A DNA stretch of 30,980 nt from assembly GCA_051003795.1 (NCBI GenBank), contig JBPCKZ010000147.1, positions 1 to 30,980 on the forward strand, written 5' to 3'. The position numbers were made by a program, and so were the translations under genes. The DNA is from JALYXS01 sp051003795 (lineage in GTDB: Bacteria > Acidobacteriota > Terriglobia > Bryobacterales > Bryobacteraceae). The notes below the pieces were generated by a model. That model worked only from the letters and a program-made list of their open reading frames with translations. It ran no database searches and was not told the origin of the DNA. The number at the start of each line of letters is the position of its first letter. The stretch's first letter is position 1. Positions 23,779-30,980 of this stretch are shown piece by piece.

Positions 23779-26700
23779 TCAGAATTGCAGCCGCAACCCG
23801 AGCTGGATGATTCGCGGCGGCTGCGCTCCTTGGATCTGCCCAAAGAACGGACTCGATACGTCCATGTTGGCCGGATTGAATCGCGTTTGATTTAGAGCGT
23901 CGAAGAACTCGGCGCGAAACTGCAGCGTCGCGCGCTCCGTGAAGTTGAAGTTCTTGAAGAGCGATACGTCCCAGTTCCAGAATCCGGGCGACGCAATGAT
24001 ATCGCGGCCGGAAGTTCCAAAACGCAACGGAGCCGTCACGGCAAACGCATTCGGATTTAGCCAGTAGAGCGCGCGATTATTGCTCCCAAAGCCGTCACCG
24101 GGCTTGATCGTGGTTCCGTCCTTGGCCGTGAAGCTCGAACCGGAACCGATCGCGGTGGCATCGGCGCGCTGCGTTATGAAGCTGATCGTGGATGTATTCG
24201 GCGACGTGACGCTCCGATTGACCCCGGATTGAAATACGGTAATCAGGTTGAGCTGCCAGCCGCCGGCGATCCGGTTCATCAGGGGCGAGGCGGAGCCGAG
24301 GAGCCTTTTTCCTTTCCCGAACGGAAGTTCGTAGATCACATTGGTTACGAATCGATGCCGGATATCGAAGTCCGAAGATCCCCGATCGAGTTGGAAGTTG
24401 GCTGGATTCAGGTTCGGGCTGCCGAACGATCCTCCGGAGTCGGTGTCGATCGAGTGGGACCAGCTATACGCGCCCAGAACGGAGAACCCGCTGGCAAACC
24501 TGCGCTCGAGCTTCGTATTCAGCGCATTAAATACGCCCTTGCCCGACTGCGAAGAATACAGCATGCCGCCCAGATTCGGGAATCGCTGCGTCCCGGGGAC
24601 TACCTGATAAAGAACGCCCGGAACCGCCGGAGCGCTGGAATTATATCGCTTCGAGAGGCGTCTCGATTGCGAGCCGATATAGGCGGCCTCGAACAGCCAG
24701 TTGGACCCGATCGACTTCTGTACCGAGCCATTCCACATGTATTCGCGAGGCTTGCGCCCGTCGATCTCTTCGGCGAACAAGTTCGTGCCCGGCGGGGTCT
24801 GGTAATTCGCGTCGATCGCCGGGACAGGAGTTACGGGCAAGGTGTTCACGCCGAACTGCGCCGGCGGAAGACCGCTTCCCGTATAGTTTAAATTCTGCTG
24901 GAAAAATGTCGGCGGGGAGTTGGTCGTGAACTGCACTTCGTTCAATTGGCTTTGATCGTAGTAAACGCCCGCGCCCGCGCGCATAACCCATGACGGAGCC
25001 CAGCGCGGATTGTAAGCCAAGCCAAGCCGTGGCGCGAAGTCTTTGAAATCCGGCTTGACGATGGATTTCCGGATCTGGCCGAGCAGCGGGAATACTTGCC
25101 GCCCAGTGTTGAAATCGAATCCAAACACGTGACCCAGTTCTTCGGCGACCGGCGGAGAAACATACTCATACCGCAGGCCATAATTGATGGTCAGGTCGCG
25201 CGTTATTTTCCAATCGTCTTGAGCATAAAAGTTATCCGTGTAGAAGCGGAAATGCGTCTGCGAGGTTCCCACGGCGCCGTTCATGTTCGTTGGGTAGCCA
25301 AGCAGGAAATCCGCAATCCCGTGGCCGGTTCCCACCACCGGATTCCCGGTCGCCGGGTTAAGCGCGGCGGTCCAGGAGTTATTGAACGTAAACGATCCGC
25401 GCGGGCTGTTATCGGAATCGAGAAACATTCGCGATTGCCGGATTTCCGCGCCGAACTGCATGCTATGCGTACCCTTGATCCAGGACACGGTGTCGGCAAG
25501 CTCGTAATTGTTGATGATGTTTCCCTGCGTCAAGCCGTTGCTGCCAATGCCGCTATAGCCTTGCCACGAAACATTGGGCACGCCCCAGTTTCGGGGCGTC
25601 GTCGAGACTCCCGTGATTCCGATGGCGGCCGCGAGATTCGAGCCGACCGTGACCTGTTCTCCAAACAACTGCGCATAGCTGTGGTATGCACGAATCACAT
25701 TGACGACGGTCGGCGTCAGAGAGGATGTGAGCTGCGCAACCTCATTCCAGCCTTTCAGAACCGTAAGCTGGCCGCCAAAGGGAACCAGGGAGGCGGGTAT
25801 TAACGGAGCGTTCTGCCACGTCTGGCGCCCGAACAATGAGTGCTTCGGCGAGATCAGCCAATCGACCCGCACCGTTTCCTGGTTATCGTCCAACTTCTGG
25901 ACCGGCGTGCCGACCAGGTTTGCGCCCTGCACCGTGGGGCCGGTCACCGTGGGGATATAAGGGAAGAAATTCTTTGCGACCGTGTTGATCCGGCCCGCCG
26001 GAATAATGTTTCCGGGAAACGGTTGGCGCGTTCCGGTGGCGGGATCGAAGGTGAGCGGGTCGTAAATCGTATTCTCTCCGGTGAAATCGCCCGCCAGCAG
26101 CTTTTGCGTGGGATACAGCCCTCGTTGCACAACGCCCAACCGCTGCCGCAGGCCCTCATAGTTTCCGAACACGAATAGCTTATCCTTCTTGATCGGCGCG
26201 CCGGCGCTGCCGCCGAATTGGTTGCGCTTGAACGGCTCCGGAGTGGGCGAAAAAAAGTTGCGCGCGTCGAATTTATCGTTGCGCAAGTATTCGAAGGCGC
26301 TGCCATGCCATTCGTTTGTCCCGCCCTTGGTCGCCACGTTTACGATTCCGGGAGAATTACCGAACTCGGCGGGAAAGAAATTACGCTGGATCTTGAACTC
26401 CTGAATAGCATCGAGCGATGGGTTGATCGAGGTATCGCCCACGCGCGGGTTTCGCAGCTCCACGCCGTCCAGCAGATAACTGGTCGAGCTTTCCCGCTGT
26501 CCTCCGACGAGGATGCTGCGATCCGGCCGGGCCGTGGTCGAAGAGACGAAGCTAGCCGGTCCTTGCGAGGAAGGAATTTGTGGGACCACCCCGGGAGAGA
26601 GCGCTCCTAATGTCAGAAAATTGCGCCCGTTCAGCGGGAGATCCTGGACGGTGCGCCGCTCGATCAGTTGGCCCAGCGAAGCGGTTTCGGTTTCGGCAAT

Positions 26701-27090
26701 TTCCGCGCGCGCCGTAACGCTGACCTGCTCGGTGACGGCGCCAACCTTAAGGGTGAAGTCCACGCGCTCGCGCTGCGCGATGGCTAGATCCACGTTCCGC
26801 GCGGTAGCCGACTGGAACCCCGTCGCTTGCACGGCGACCTCATAGCGGCCGGGGCCAAGTTGCGGCACCACGTACTCTCCACTGGTTGAGCTCTCCACTT
26901 TTCTCACGAGCCCCGTGGCGGCCTGAGTGACGGTTACTTGTGCATTCGGGACCACGCTTCCGCTTTCGTCGGTCACGATCCCGGAAATCGCTGAAGTGTT
27001 CACTTGAGCAAAAATGAGCGAAGCGGGCCCGGATACCCAGGCAAACAGTCCCGCGAGCAATAGCGATACCACGCAACAGAAGCGCCGCAT
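23779..27090 (-). CDS. TonB-dependent receptor with N-terminal carboxypeptidase-regulatory domain (Oar-like)
   Basis: 1103 aa from the ATG at 27090, chosen for the strong Shine-Dalgarno site just before it. Signal peptide about 1-29 (ending SLIFAQ), then a CarboxypepD_reg beta-sandwich (SGIVTDESGSVVPNAQVTVT, FQSATARNVDLAIAQRERVD). The plug region about 125-260 includes RRTVQDLPLNGRNFLTLGAL and SYLLDGVELRNP. A large outer-membrane barrel follows (for example FYAQDDWKITRDLTINYGLR, SSDFDIRHRFVTNVIYELPF) and ends with the outer-membrane C-terminal signature GLRLQF. Such Oar-type receptors are greatly expanded in Acidobacteria and are thought to import oligomers or large substrates. First gene of a four-gene unit. 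Confidence 0.94.
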   Translation of the reverse strand: MRRFCCVVSLLLAGLFAWVSGPASLIFAQVNTSAISGIVTDESGSVVPNAQVTVTQAATGLVRKVESSTSGEYVVPQLGPGRYEVAVQATGFQSATARNVDLAIAQRERVDFTLKVGAVTEQVSVTARAEIAETETASLGQLIERRTVQDLPLNGRNFLTLGALSPGVVPQIPSSQGPASFVSSTTARPDRSILVGGQRESSTSYLLDGVELRNPRVGDTSINPSLDAIQEFKIQRNFFPAEFGNSPGIVNVATKGGTNEWHGSAFEYLRNDKFDARNFFSPTPEPFKRNQFGGSAGAPIKKDKLFVFGNYEGLRQRLGVVQRGLYPTQKLLAGDFTGENTIYDPLTFDPATGTRQPFPGNIIPAGRINTVAKNFFPYIPTVTGPTVQGANLVGTPVQKLDDNQETVRVDWLISPKHSLFGRQTWQNAPLIPASLVPFGGQLTVLKGWNEVAQLTSSLTPTVVNVIRAYHSYAQLFGEQVTVGSNLAAAIGITGVSTTPRNWGVPNVSWQGYSGIGSNGLTQGNIINNYELADTVSWIKGTHSMQFGAEIRQSRMFLDSDNSPRGSFTFNNSWTAALNPATGNPVVGTGHGIADFLLGYPTNMNGAVGTSQTHFRFYTDNFYAQDDWKITRDLTINYGLRYEYVSPPVAEELGHVFGFDFNTGRQVFPLLGQIRKSIVKPDFKDFAPRLGLAYNPRWAPSWVMRAGAGVYYDQSQLNEVQFTTNSPPTFFQQNLNYTGSGLPPAQFGVNTLPVTPVPAIDANYQTPPGTNLFAEEIDGRKPREYMWNGSVQKSIGSNWLFEAAYIGSQSRRLSKRYNSSAPAVPGVLYQVVPGTQRFPNLGGMLYSSQSGKGVFNALNTKLERRFASGFSVLGAYSWSHSIDTDSGGSFGSPNLNPANFQLDRGSSDFDIRHRFVTNVIYELPFGKGKRLLGSASPLMNRIAGGWQLNLITVFQSGVNRSVTSPNTSTISFITQRADATAIGSGSSFTAKDGTTIKPGDGFGSNNRALYWLNPNAFAVTAPLRFGTSGRDIIASPGFWNWDVSLFKNFNFTERATLQFRAEFFDALNQTRFNPANMDVSSPFFGQIQGAQPPRIIQLGLRLQF

Positions 27091-27093
27091 GCG

Positions 27094-27144
27094 ACCTCCT
27101 TTCACCTCGCTGCTCACTCTATACCGAAGAACCGCGGAGTGCAA
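27094..27144 (-). promoter_or_regulatory. Putative promoter and strong RBS of the TonB-receptor operon
   Basis: On the minus strand AAAGGAGGT (plus 27102-27094) is an almost complete anti-16S match 3 nt before the ATG at 27090. The spacing is short but it fixes the start. Upstream, TATAGA (27123-27118) with TTGCAC (27144-27139) 15 nt before it is a candidate promoter, weakened by the short spacer. The gap to the preceding gene is only 66 nt, so read-through from the beta-oxidation genes is also possible. Confidence 0.4.
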
Positions 27145-27156
27145 ACCGCTTCCGGC

Positions 27157-27897
27157 TTATTTTTGGAGCGCGGCCAGCAACGCCCGCTTCTTCTCCTCCG
27201 CTTCGGGCGTGAACCAGGGCTCGACGTCGGGCGTGAGCGGCCCGCCTCCACACGCTTTCCGAATCGAAGACTTGATGCCGGCGTAAGTGGGGCCGGGTTT
27301 CCCCGCAAGAGCGCGTGCCAAGGCTAAGGTTCGCGACCGCAGTTCTTCGAGCGACGTTACTTCATCCACTAGTCCGATTTCAAGCGCTCGCGCCGCGGTC
27401 GCGGATTCGCCCGTCAGCACCATCCGCCTCGCGTGCCCATTGCCCACGACATCGGCCAGCAATGAAAATACGCCCGGCGGCAGGACGACACCGACGTTAA
27501 TCTCGTTTAGCGCGAAGCCGAACTCGCCTTGCGCCATGATGCGGAAGTCGCATGCGAGCGCCAGAATCGCGCCGCCCGCGAATGTGTGACCGGGGATTGA
27601 CGCAATCACCGGCTTTGGCAGATGGTGCAGCTTATGCGTCAGCGCCCCGTAGCTCGCCAGAAACCGGCCCATCGTCTCGCGATCATACTCGAACACTTCA
27701 CGCGCGTCGAATCCAGCGGAAAAGAAATTGGGCCGATGGCTCGTAAAGATTACGGCGCGAACTTCCAGGTCGCCAGCCGCCGAATCGAGCGCGCGATCCA
27801 ATTCGCTCACCATTGCCCGATTTAATGCATTGGCCTTGCCGCGCGCCATCGCGACCGTCGCGATGCCTCCGCGCTTTGAGTAGTCGATATCGCTCAT
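27157..27897 (-). CDS. Crotonase-fold protein, probably a delta3,delta2-enoyl-CoA isomerase
   Basis: 246 aa from the ATG at 27897, which overlaps the upstream stop (ATGA). Crotonase-fold features are KANALNRAMVSELDRAL, the oxyanion-hole segment NFFSAGFDAREVF and GHTFAGGAILALACDFRIMA followed by FGFALNEINVG. The first catalytic glutamate of true hydratases (GGGxE) is replaced (AGGAI, I111), while the second is kept (E132 in LNE). This pattern, including AGG...ALxCD.RI and LNE..VG, is that of mitochondrial enoyl-CoA delta isomerases, which shift double bonds of unsaturated acyl-CoAs for beta-oxidation. Pairing with the bifunctional enzyme upstream supports this. No C-terminal CoA ligase or other fusion. 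Confidence 0.85.
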   Translation of the reverse strand: MSDIDYSKRGGIATVAMARGKANALNRAMVSELDRALDSAAGDLEVRAVIFTSHRPNFFSAGFDAREVFEYDRETMGRFLASYGALTHKLHHLPKPVIASIPGHTFAGGAILALACDFRIMAQGEFGFALNEINVGVVLPPGVFSLLADVVGNGHARRMVLTGESATAARALEIGLVDEVTSLEELRSRTLALARALAGKPGPTYAGIKSSIRKACGGGPLTPDVEPWFTPEAEEKKRALLAALQK

Positions 27898-29987
27898 TTT
27901 CCTTCGTCGAAACTGGCGAACGTCTTTCCTTCCGCGGCTAAGCGCGCGAGCAAAGGCGCGGGCTGCCACTGAAACTCTTGAATGCGCCGATGCACTTTGC
28001 CGAGGCCAACCGTATAGGCATGCCACATCGGGCCTCCCCGGAATGCCGGGAAGCCGTAGCCCATCACGTACACGATATCGATATCGATCGCCCGCAGAGC
28101 GATGCCTTCTTCTAGAATTTTCGCCCCTTCATTAATCAGCGAGTATACGGTGCGCTCGACAATCTCTTCGGCGCCGATCTCGCGTCGCGGAATCCCGGCA
28201 CGCTCAGCCGCATCGGCCACCAGTTTCGCCACTTCCGGATCGGGCGTGGGTTTCCGGTTTTCGTCGTAGCGATACCATCCCGCCCCGGTCTTCTGCCCGA
28301 ATCGTCCCATTTCGCAAAGCCGGTCCGCCACCAGCGGCTGTCGAACGCCCGGCTTCTCCAGATGCTTGAACTCTTTGCGGATTCGCCAGCCCACGTCGAG
28401 CCCAGCCAGATCCGCCATCGCGAGCGGGCCCATGGCCATTCCGAAATCGTAAAGCGCCCGATCAACCGCTTCCACCGTGGCGCCCTCTTCCACGAGGAAC
28501 TGCGCCTCCCGCCCATACTCATGGATCATGCGGTTGCCGATAAAGCCGCGGCAATTGCCCGCCAGCACGCCGACTTTCTTCAGCTTCTTCGCGAGATCCA
28601 TCGAAGTCGCGATCACGGTCTTGCCGGTCGCTTTGCCACGTACGATTTCGAGAAGACGCATCACGTTCGCCGGGCTGAAGAAATGGTGCCCTACGACCAT
28701 CTGCGGCCGAGAGGTCGCCGACGCTATCTCGTCGATATCGAGCGTTGAAGTATTCGAAGCCAAAATTGCTCCCGGTTCGGCGATCCGGTCGAGCTCCGCA
28801 AAAATTTGTTTCTTGAGCTGCATGTCCTCGAACGCGGCTTCGACGATAATGTCCGCTTCCTCGAAACCTTCGTAAGTCAAAACGGGGCGGATCAACGCCA
28901 TTCGCCGGTCCATCGCGGCCTGCGGGAAGCGACCCTTCTTCACGGAACTCGCGTAGTTCTTGCGAATGATCGCGACACCGCGATCGAGCGCGTCTTGCGA
29001 GGTCTCTTTCAGCAGCACCGGAATCCCCGCGTTGGCGTAAGTCATCGCAATGCCGCCGCCCATGGTTCCCGCGCCGATCACGGCCGCTTTGCGAATCGGA
29101 AGAATCGGAGTTTCTTTGGGAATATCCGGGATCTTCGCCACGGCGCGCTCGCCGAAGAAGACGTGGATGAGCGCCTTCGATTGATCCGAGAACAGGCAGT
29201 TCTGGAATAGCTCCGCTTCCCGGCGGCAGCCCTCTTCAAAGGGGAGCGTGGTAGCGGCTTCCACCGCATCGATAGCGGCCAAGGGCGCCATCATGCCGCG
29301 CTGTTTCCGCCGGGCGATTTCGCGCGCAGCCGCGAAGACGGGCGCGTTCGATTCAGCGGCTCCCAGTTTTTCCAAGCGCTCGCGTGTTTTGCGGAACGGA
29401 TGGCCGGCCGCTTCGCGCGCGAATTCAATGGCGCCCGTCAGCAGGTCGCCTTCGATAATCCGATCTACAATTCCGGCCGCCAGCGCGTCGGAGGCCGCAA
29501 TGGGATCGCCCGCCATGCACATCTCGACAGCCTTCGCCGGACCCGCCAGGCGCGGCAGCCGTTGAGTGCCCCCGGCGCCTGGAATGATGCCGAGCTTCAC
29601 TTCCGGCTGGCCCACTTGCGCCGAAGGCGATGCAACCCGGTAGTGCCCCGCCATCGCGACTTCCAGTCCGCCGCCGAACGCGGTGCCGTGAATGGCCATA
29701 ACCACGGGCTTCGGGCAGTCTTCGATCGCAAGCAGCAGCGGCAGCAAGCTCAATTCGGGGCGCTTCCCCGCGGTGATCTTGCCGAATTCCTTGATATCCG
29801 CCCCCGCGATGAATGTGCGGCCGCCGCCGATCAGCACGATGGCTCGAATCTCTTCATCGTCCGCCGCGGCCCCGATTGCGGCGCCAATTCCTTCCGGCAC
29901 GCCGGGGCTTAGCGCGTTCACGGGCGGATTGTTAATGGTGACGATGCCGATCCCGTTTTGCTGCGAAAATTCGACTAACTCGCTCAT
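27894..29987 (-). CDS. Bifunctional enoyl-CoA hydratase/3-hydroxyacyl-CoA dehydrogenase
   Basis: 697 aa from the ATG at 29987; a GTG at 29993 is also possible. The N-terminal crotonase domain has both catalytic glutamates, E109 (FGGGLEVAMAG) and E129 (GQPEVKLGIIPGAGGTQRLP), plus the oxyanion segment FIAGADIKEF. The NAD-binding Rossmann motif is at 303-310 (VIGAGTMG), the dehydrogenase His motif in VVGHHFFSPANVMRLLEIV, and two C-terminal 3HCDH domains end in GYGFPAFRGGPMWHAY. It hydrates 2-enoyl-CoA and oxidises the 3-hydroxyacyl-CoA in the cytoplasm. Its hydratase-first order and about 700 aa length resemble FadJ/peroxisomal multifunctional enzyme. No thiolase partner lies within the window. 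Confidence 0.93.
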   Translation of the reverse strand: MSELVEFSQQNGIGIVTINNPPVNALSPGVPEGIGAAIGAAADDEEIRAIVLIGGGRTFIAGADIKEFGKITAGKRPELSLLPLLLAIEDCPKPVVMAIHGTAFGGGLEVAMAGHYRVASPSAQVGQPEVKLGIIPGAGGTQRLPRLAGPAKAVEMCMAGDPIAASDALAAGIVDRIIEGDLLTGAIEFAREAAGHPFRKTRERLEKLGAAESNAPVFAAAREIARRKQRGMMAPLAAIDAVEAATTLPFEEGCRREAELFQNCLFSDQSKALIHVFFGERAVAKIPDIPKETPILPIRKAAVIGAGTMGGGIAMTYANAGIPVLLKETSQDALDRGVAIIRKNYASSVKKGRFPQAAMDRRMALIRPVLTYEGFEEADIIVEAAFEDMQLKKQIFAELDRIAEPGAILASNTSTLDIDEIASATSRPQMVVGHHFFSPANVMRLLEIVRGKATGKTVIATSMDLAKKLKKVGVLAGNCRGFIGNRMIHEYGREAQFLVEEGATVEAVDRALYDFGMAMGPLAMADLAGLDVGWRIRKEFKHLEKPGVRQPLVADRLCEMGRFGQKTGAGWYRYDENRKPTPDPEVAKLVADAAERAGIPRREIGAEEIVERTVYSLINEGAKILEEGIALRAIDIDIVYVMGYGFPAFRGGPMWHAYTVGLGKVHRRIQEFQWQPAPLLARLAAEGKTFASFDEGK

Positions 29988-29996
29988 ACACACAGT

Positions 29997-30623
29997 ATGA
30001 TTGCAGACAGACCCGTGATCGCCAAGATCCTTTGCCTGTTCGCCGCTTACCTCATTGGAGCGATTCCCTTCGGCTTTCTACTCGTCAAGCTGAAGACCGG
30101 CGGCGACATTCGCTCGTCCGGCAGCGGGAATATCGGCGCCACCAACGTGCTGCGAACCAGCGGGCGGCTCGCCGGCGTTATTACCTTACTGCTCGATATT
30201 GCGAAAGGATTCTTCGCGGTTTGGCTGGCCGCGCGATTAACCGGCGCAAATACCTTCTGGATGAGCGCAGCCGCGCTCGCCGTCATGGCCGGCCACGCCT
30301 ATCCGGTATTCCTGAAGTTCCGAGGCGGTAAAGCCGTAGCCAGTTTCGTGGGCGCCTTCGCTTACCTTGCGCCGGTCCCGATGGCTGCGGTTGCCCTCCT
30401 ATTCATCGGCATCGTGGCGGCGACCCGTTTCATCTCGCTCGGCTCGCTTATCTGCGCGGGCACGTTTCCGCTGGCCGTGTGGCTGATTCTGCAGCCGCCT
30501 TGGCCGCTTCTGGTATCTTCCATCGCCGCCGGGGCGTTCATCGTCTATCGACACCGTTCCAATCTCGAACGGCTGCATCGGGGGTCCGAGCACGTCTTTG
30601 CGCTTGGGGGCCGCAAGTACTGA
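29997..30623 (+). CDS. plsY: Glycerol-3-phosphate acyltransferase PlsY
   Basis: 208 aa. PlsY is a multi-pass membrane enzyme that transfers the acyl group of acyl-phosphate to glycerol 3-phosphate, giving lysophosphatidate. The three conserved loop motifs are present: AYLIGAIPFGFLLVKLKTGG, RSSGSGNIGATNVLRTSG, and GHAYPVFLKFRGGKAVAS. Hydrophobic helices separate them, and the C-terminus RHRSNLERLHRGSEH is typical. The ATG at 29997 adds a short polar leader (MIADRP); a GTG at 30015 would start nearer the family norm. It diverges from the beta-oxidation gene with only 9 bp between start codons. gpsA follows directly. Confidence 0.93.
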   Translation: MIADRPVIAKILCLFAAYLIGAIPFGFLLVKLKTGGDIRSSGSGNIGATNVLRTSGRLAGVITLLLDIAKGFFAVWLAARLTGANTFWMSAAALAVMAGHAYPVFLKFRGGKAVASFVGAFAYLAPVPMAAVALLFIGIVAATRFISLGSLICAGTFPLAVWLILQPPWPLLVSSIAAGAFIVYRHRSNLERLHRGSEHVFALGGRKY

Positions 30624-30980
30624 AGCGCCTGGCAATCGTCGGAGGGGGCAGTTGGGGGACGGCGCTGGCTATCGTGCTGGCGCCGCGCTGTTCCCGGATT
30701 CGTCTTTGGATCCACGAACCCGATTTGGCGCAGCGCGTTGCGGCCACTCGCCGGAACGAAGTGTATCTGCCCGGCTTCATCGTCCCCCCCAACGTTCAGA
30801 TCGTTAATAGCCTTCCCGAGTCTCTTGATGGGGCCGAGGTTGTCCTGGGAGTCATGCCGTCTCACGTGGCGCGCGACATTTATCGGGAGATGCTTCCATC
30901 GCTTACTCCGGAGATGCTCTTCGTCAGCGCCACGAAGGGCCTGGAAAACGGAACATTGCTTCGAACTTCCCAGATAATCG
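30620..30980 (+). CDS. gpsA: Glycerol-3-phosphate dehydrogenase [NAD(P)+], N-terminal part, cut by window end
   Basis: 120 codons are visible before the edge. The Rossmann motif GGGSWGTALAIVLA follows KRLAIV, then the family's 'NEVYLPG..PPN' substrate region and SATKGLENGT with the conserved lysine. The enzyme makes sn-glycerol 3-phosphate from dihydroxyacetone phosphate, feeding PlsY. The codon aligned with the family's first Met is CTG at 30620-30622, overlapping the plsY stop as CTGA. No in-frame ATG, GTG or TTG was found in the roughly 110 nt before it or in the first 12 codons after it. A GGGGG run 9 nt upstream could serve as a ribosome binding site. Confidence 0.88.
   Translation, partial: MKRLAIVGGGSWGTALAIVLAPRCSRIRLWIHEPDLAQRVAATRRNEVYLPGFIVPPNVQIVNSLPESLDGAEVVLGVMPSHVARDIYREMLPSLTPEMLFVSATKGLENGTLLRTSQII

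Noticed and set aside
24229..24891. Long plus-strand open frame inside the TonB receptor gene
   Set aside because: Shadow of a high-GC coding sequence; the receptor frame has continuous family sequence on the other strand.

Overview
The window looks like chromosome from an Acidobacteriota member, probably near Solibacter/Bryobacter. This is inferred from gene content, with no search run: a GC-rich genome, an Oar-type TonB-dependent receptor with an N-terminal carboxypeptidase-regulatory domain, remnants of TPR protein kinases, a Planctomycete-type cytochrome c domain fused to WD40 repeats, an FG-GAP/VCBS protein and many exported metabolic enzymes. No rRNA, tRNA, CRISPR array or intact mobile element was seen.

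Layout. 1-90 is a cluster of nested palindromes. 140-4116 (minus) holds a LarA-like protein, an exported FG-GAP protein and an exported cytochrome c/WD40 protein. 4163-6184 is a gene graveyard: a TPR fragment, an oppositely oriented piece of a TPR-kinase linker, a broken TIR gene, a small secreted-protein ORF and a TPR gene with two frameshifts. 6185-12960 (plus) is a tight housekeeping run: AhpD-like protein, recO, glyQ, glyS, ppdK. 13110-13785 (minus) is a MazEF-type toxin-antitoxin pair with a palindrome in its promoter. 13866-15792 (minus) is a DUF218 protein followed by an exported amidohydrolase. 15826-17930 (plus) is a TrmH-family methyltransferase coupled to rarA. 17959-20085 (plus) is an ArsR regulator, SRPBCC protein and DUF1801 protein joined by ATGA overlaps behind a promoter with a 32-bp operator-like palindrome, followed by an exported M55 D-aminopeptidase and a decayed FAD oxidoreductase (20104-20640).

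20653-27090 (minus) is the most interesting unit. It runs as TonB-dependent receptor, Tat-exported amidohydrolase, exported protein with three RidA domains, and Tat-exported xylose-isomerase-like TIM barrel, with gaps of 7 nt, an ATGA overlap and 24 nt. It reads as an uptake-plus-periplasmic-processing locus for an unknown substrate, and I know of no described system with this composition.

27157-29987 (minus) is a beta-oxidation pair: a bifunctional hydratase/3-hydroxyacyl-CoA dehydrogenase and an enoyl-CoA isomerase-like partner. Facing away from it, with only 9 bp between start codons, is plsY followed by gpsA (glycerophospholipid synthesis). gpsA is cut by the window end and appears to start at CTG.
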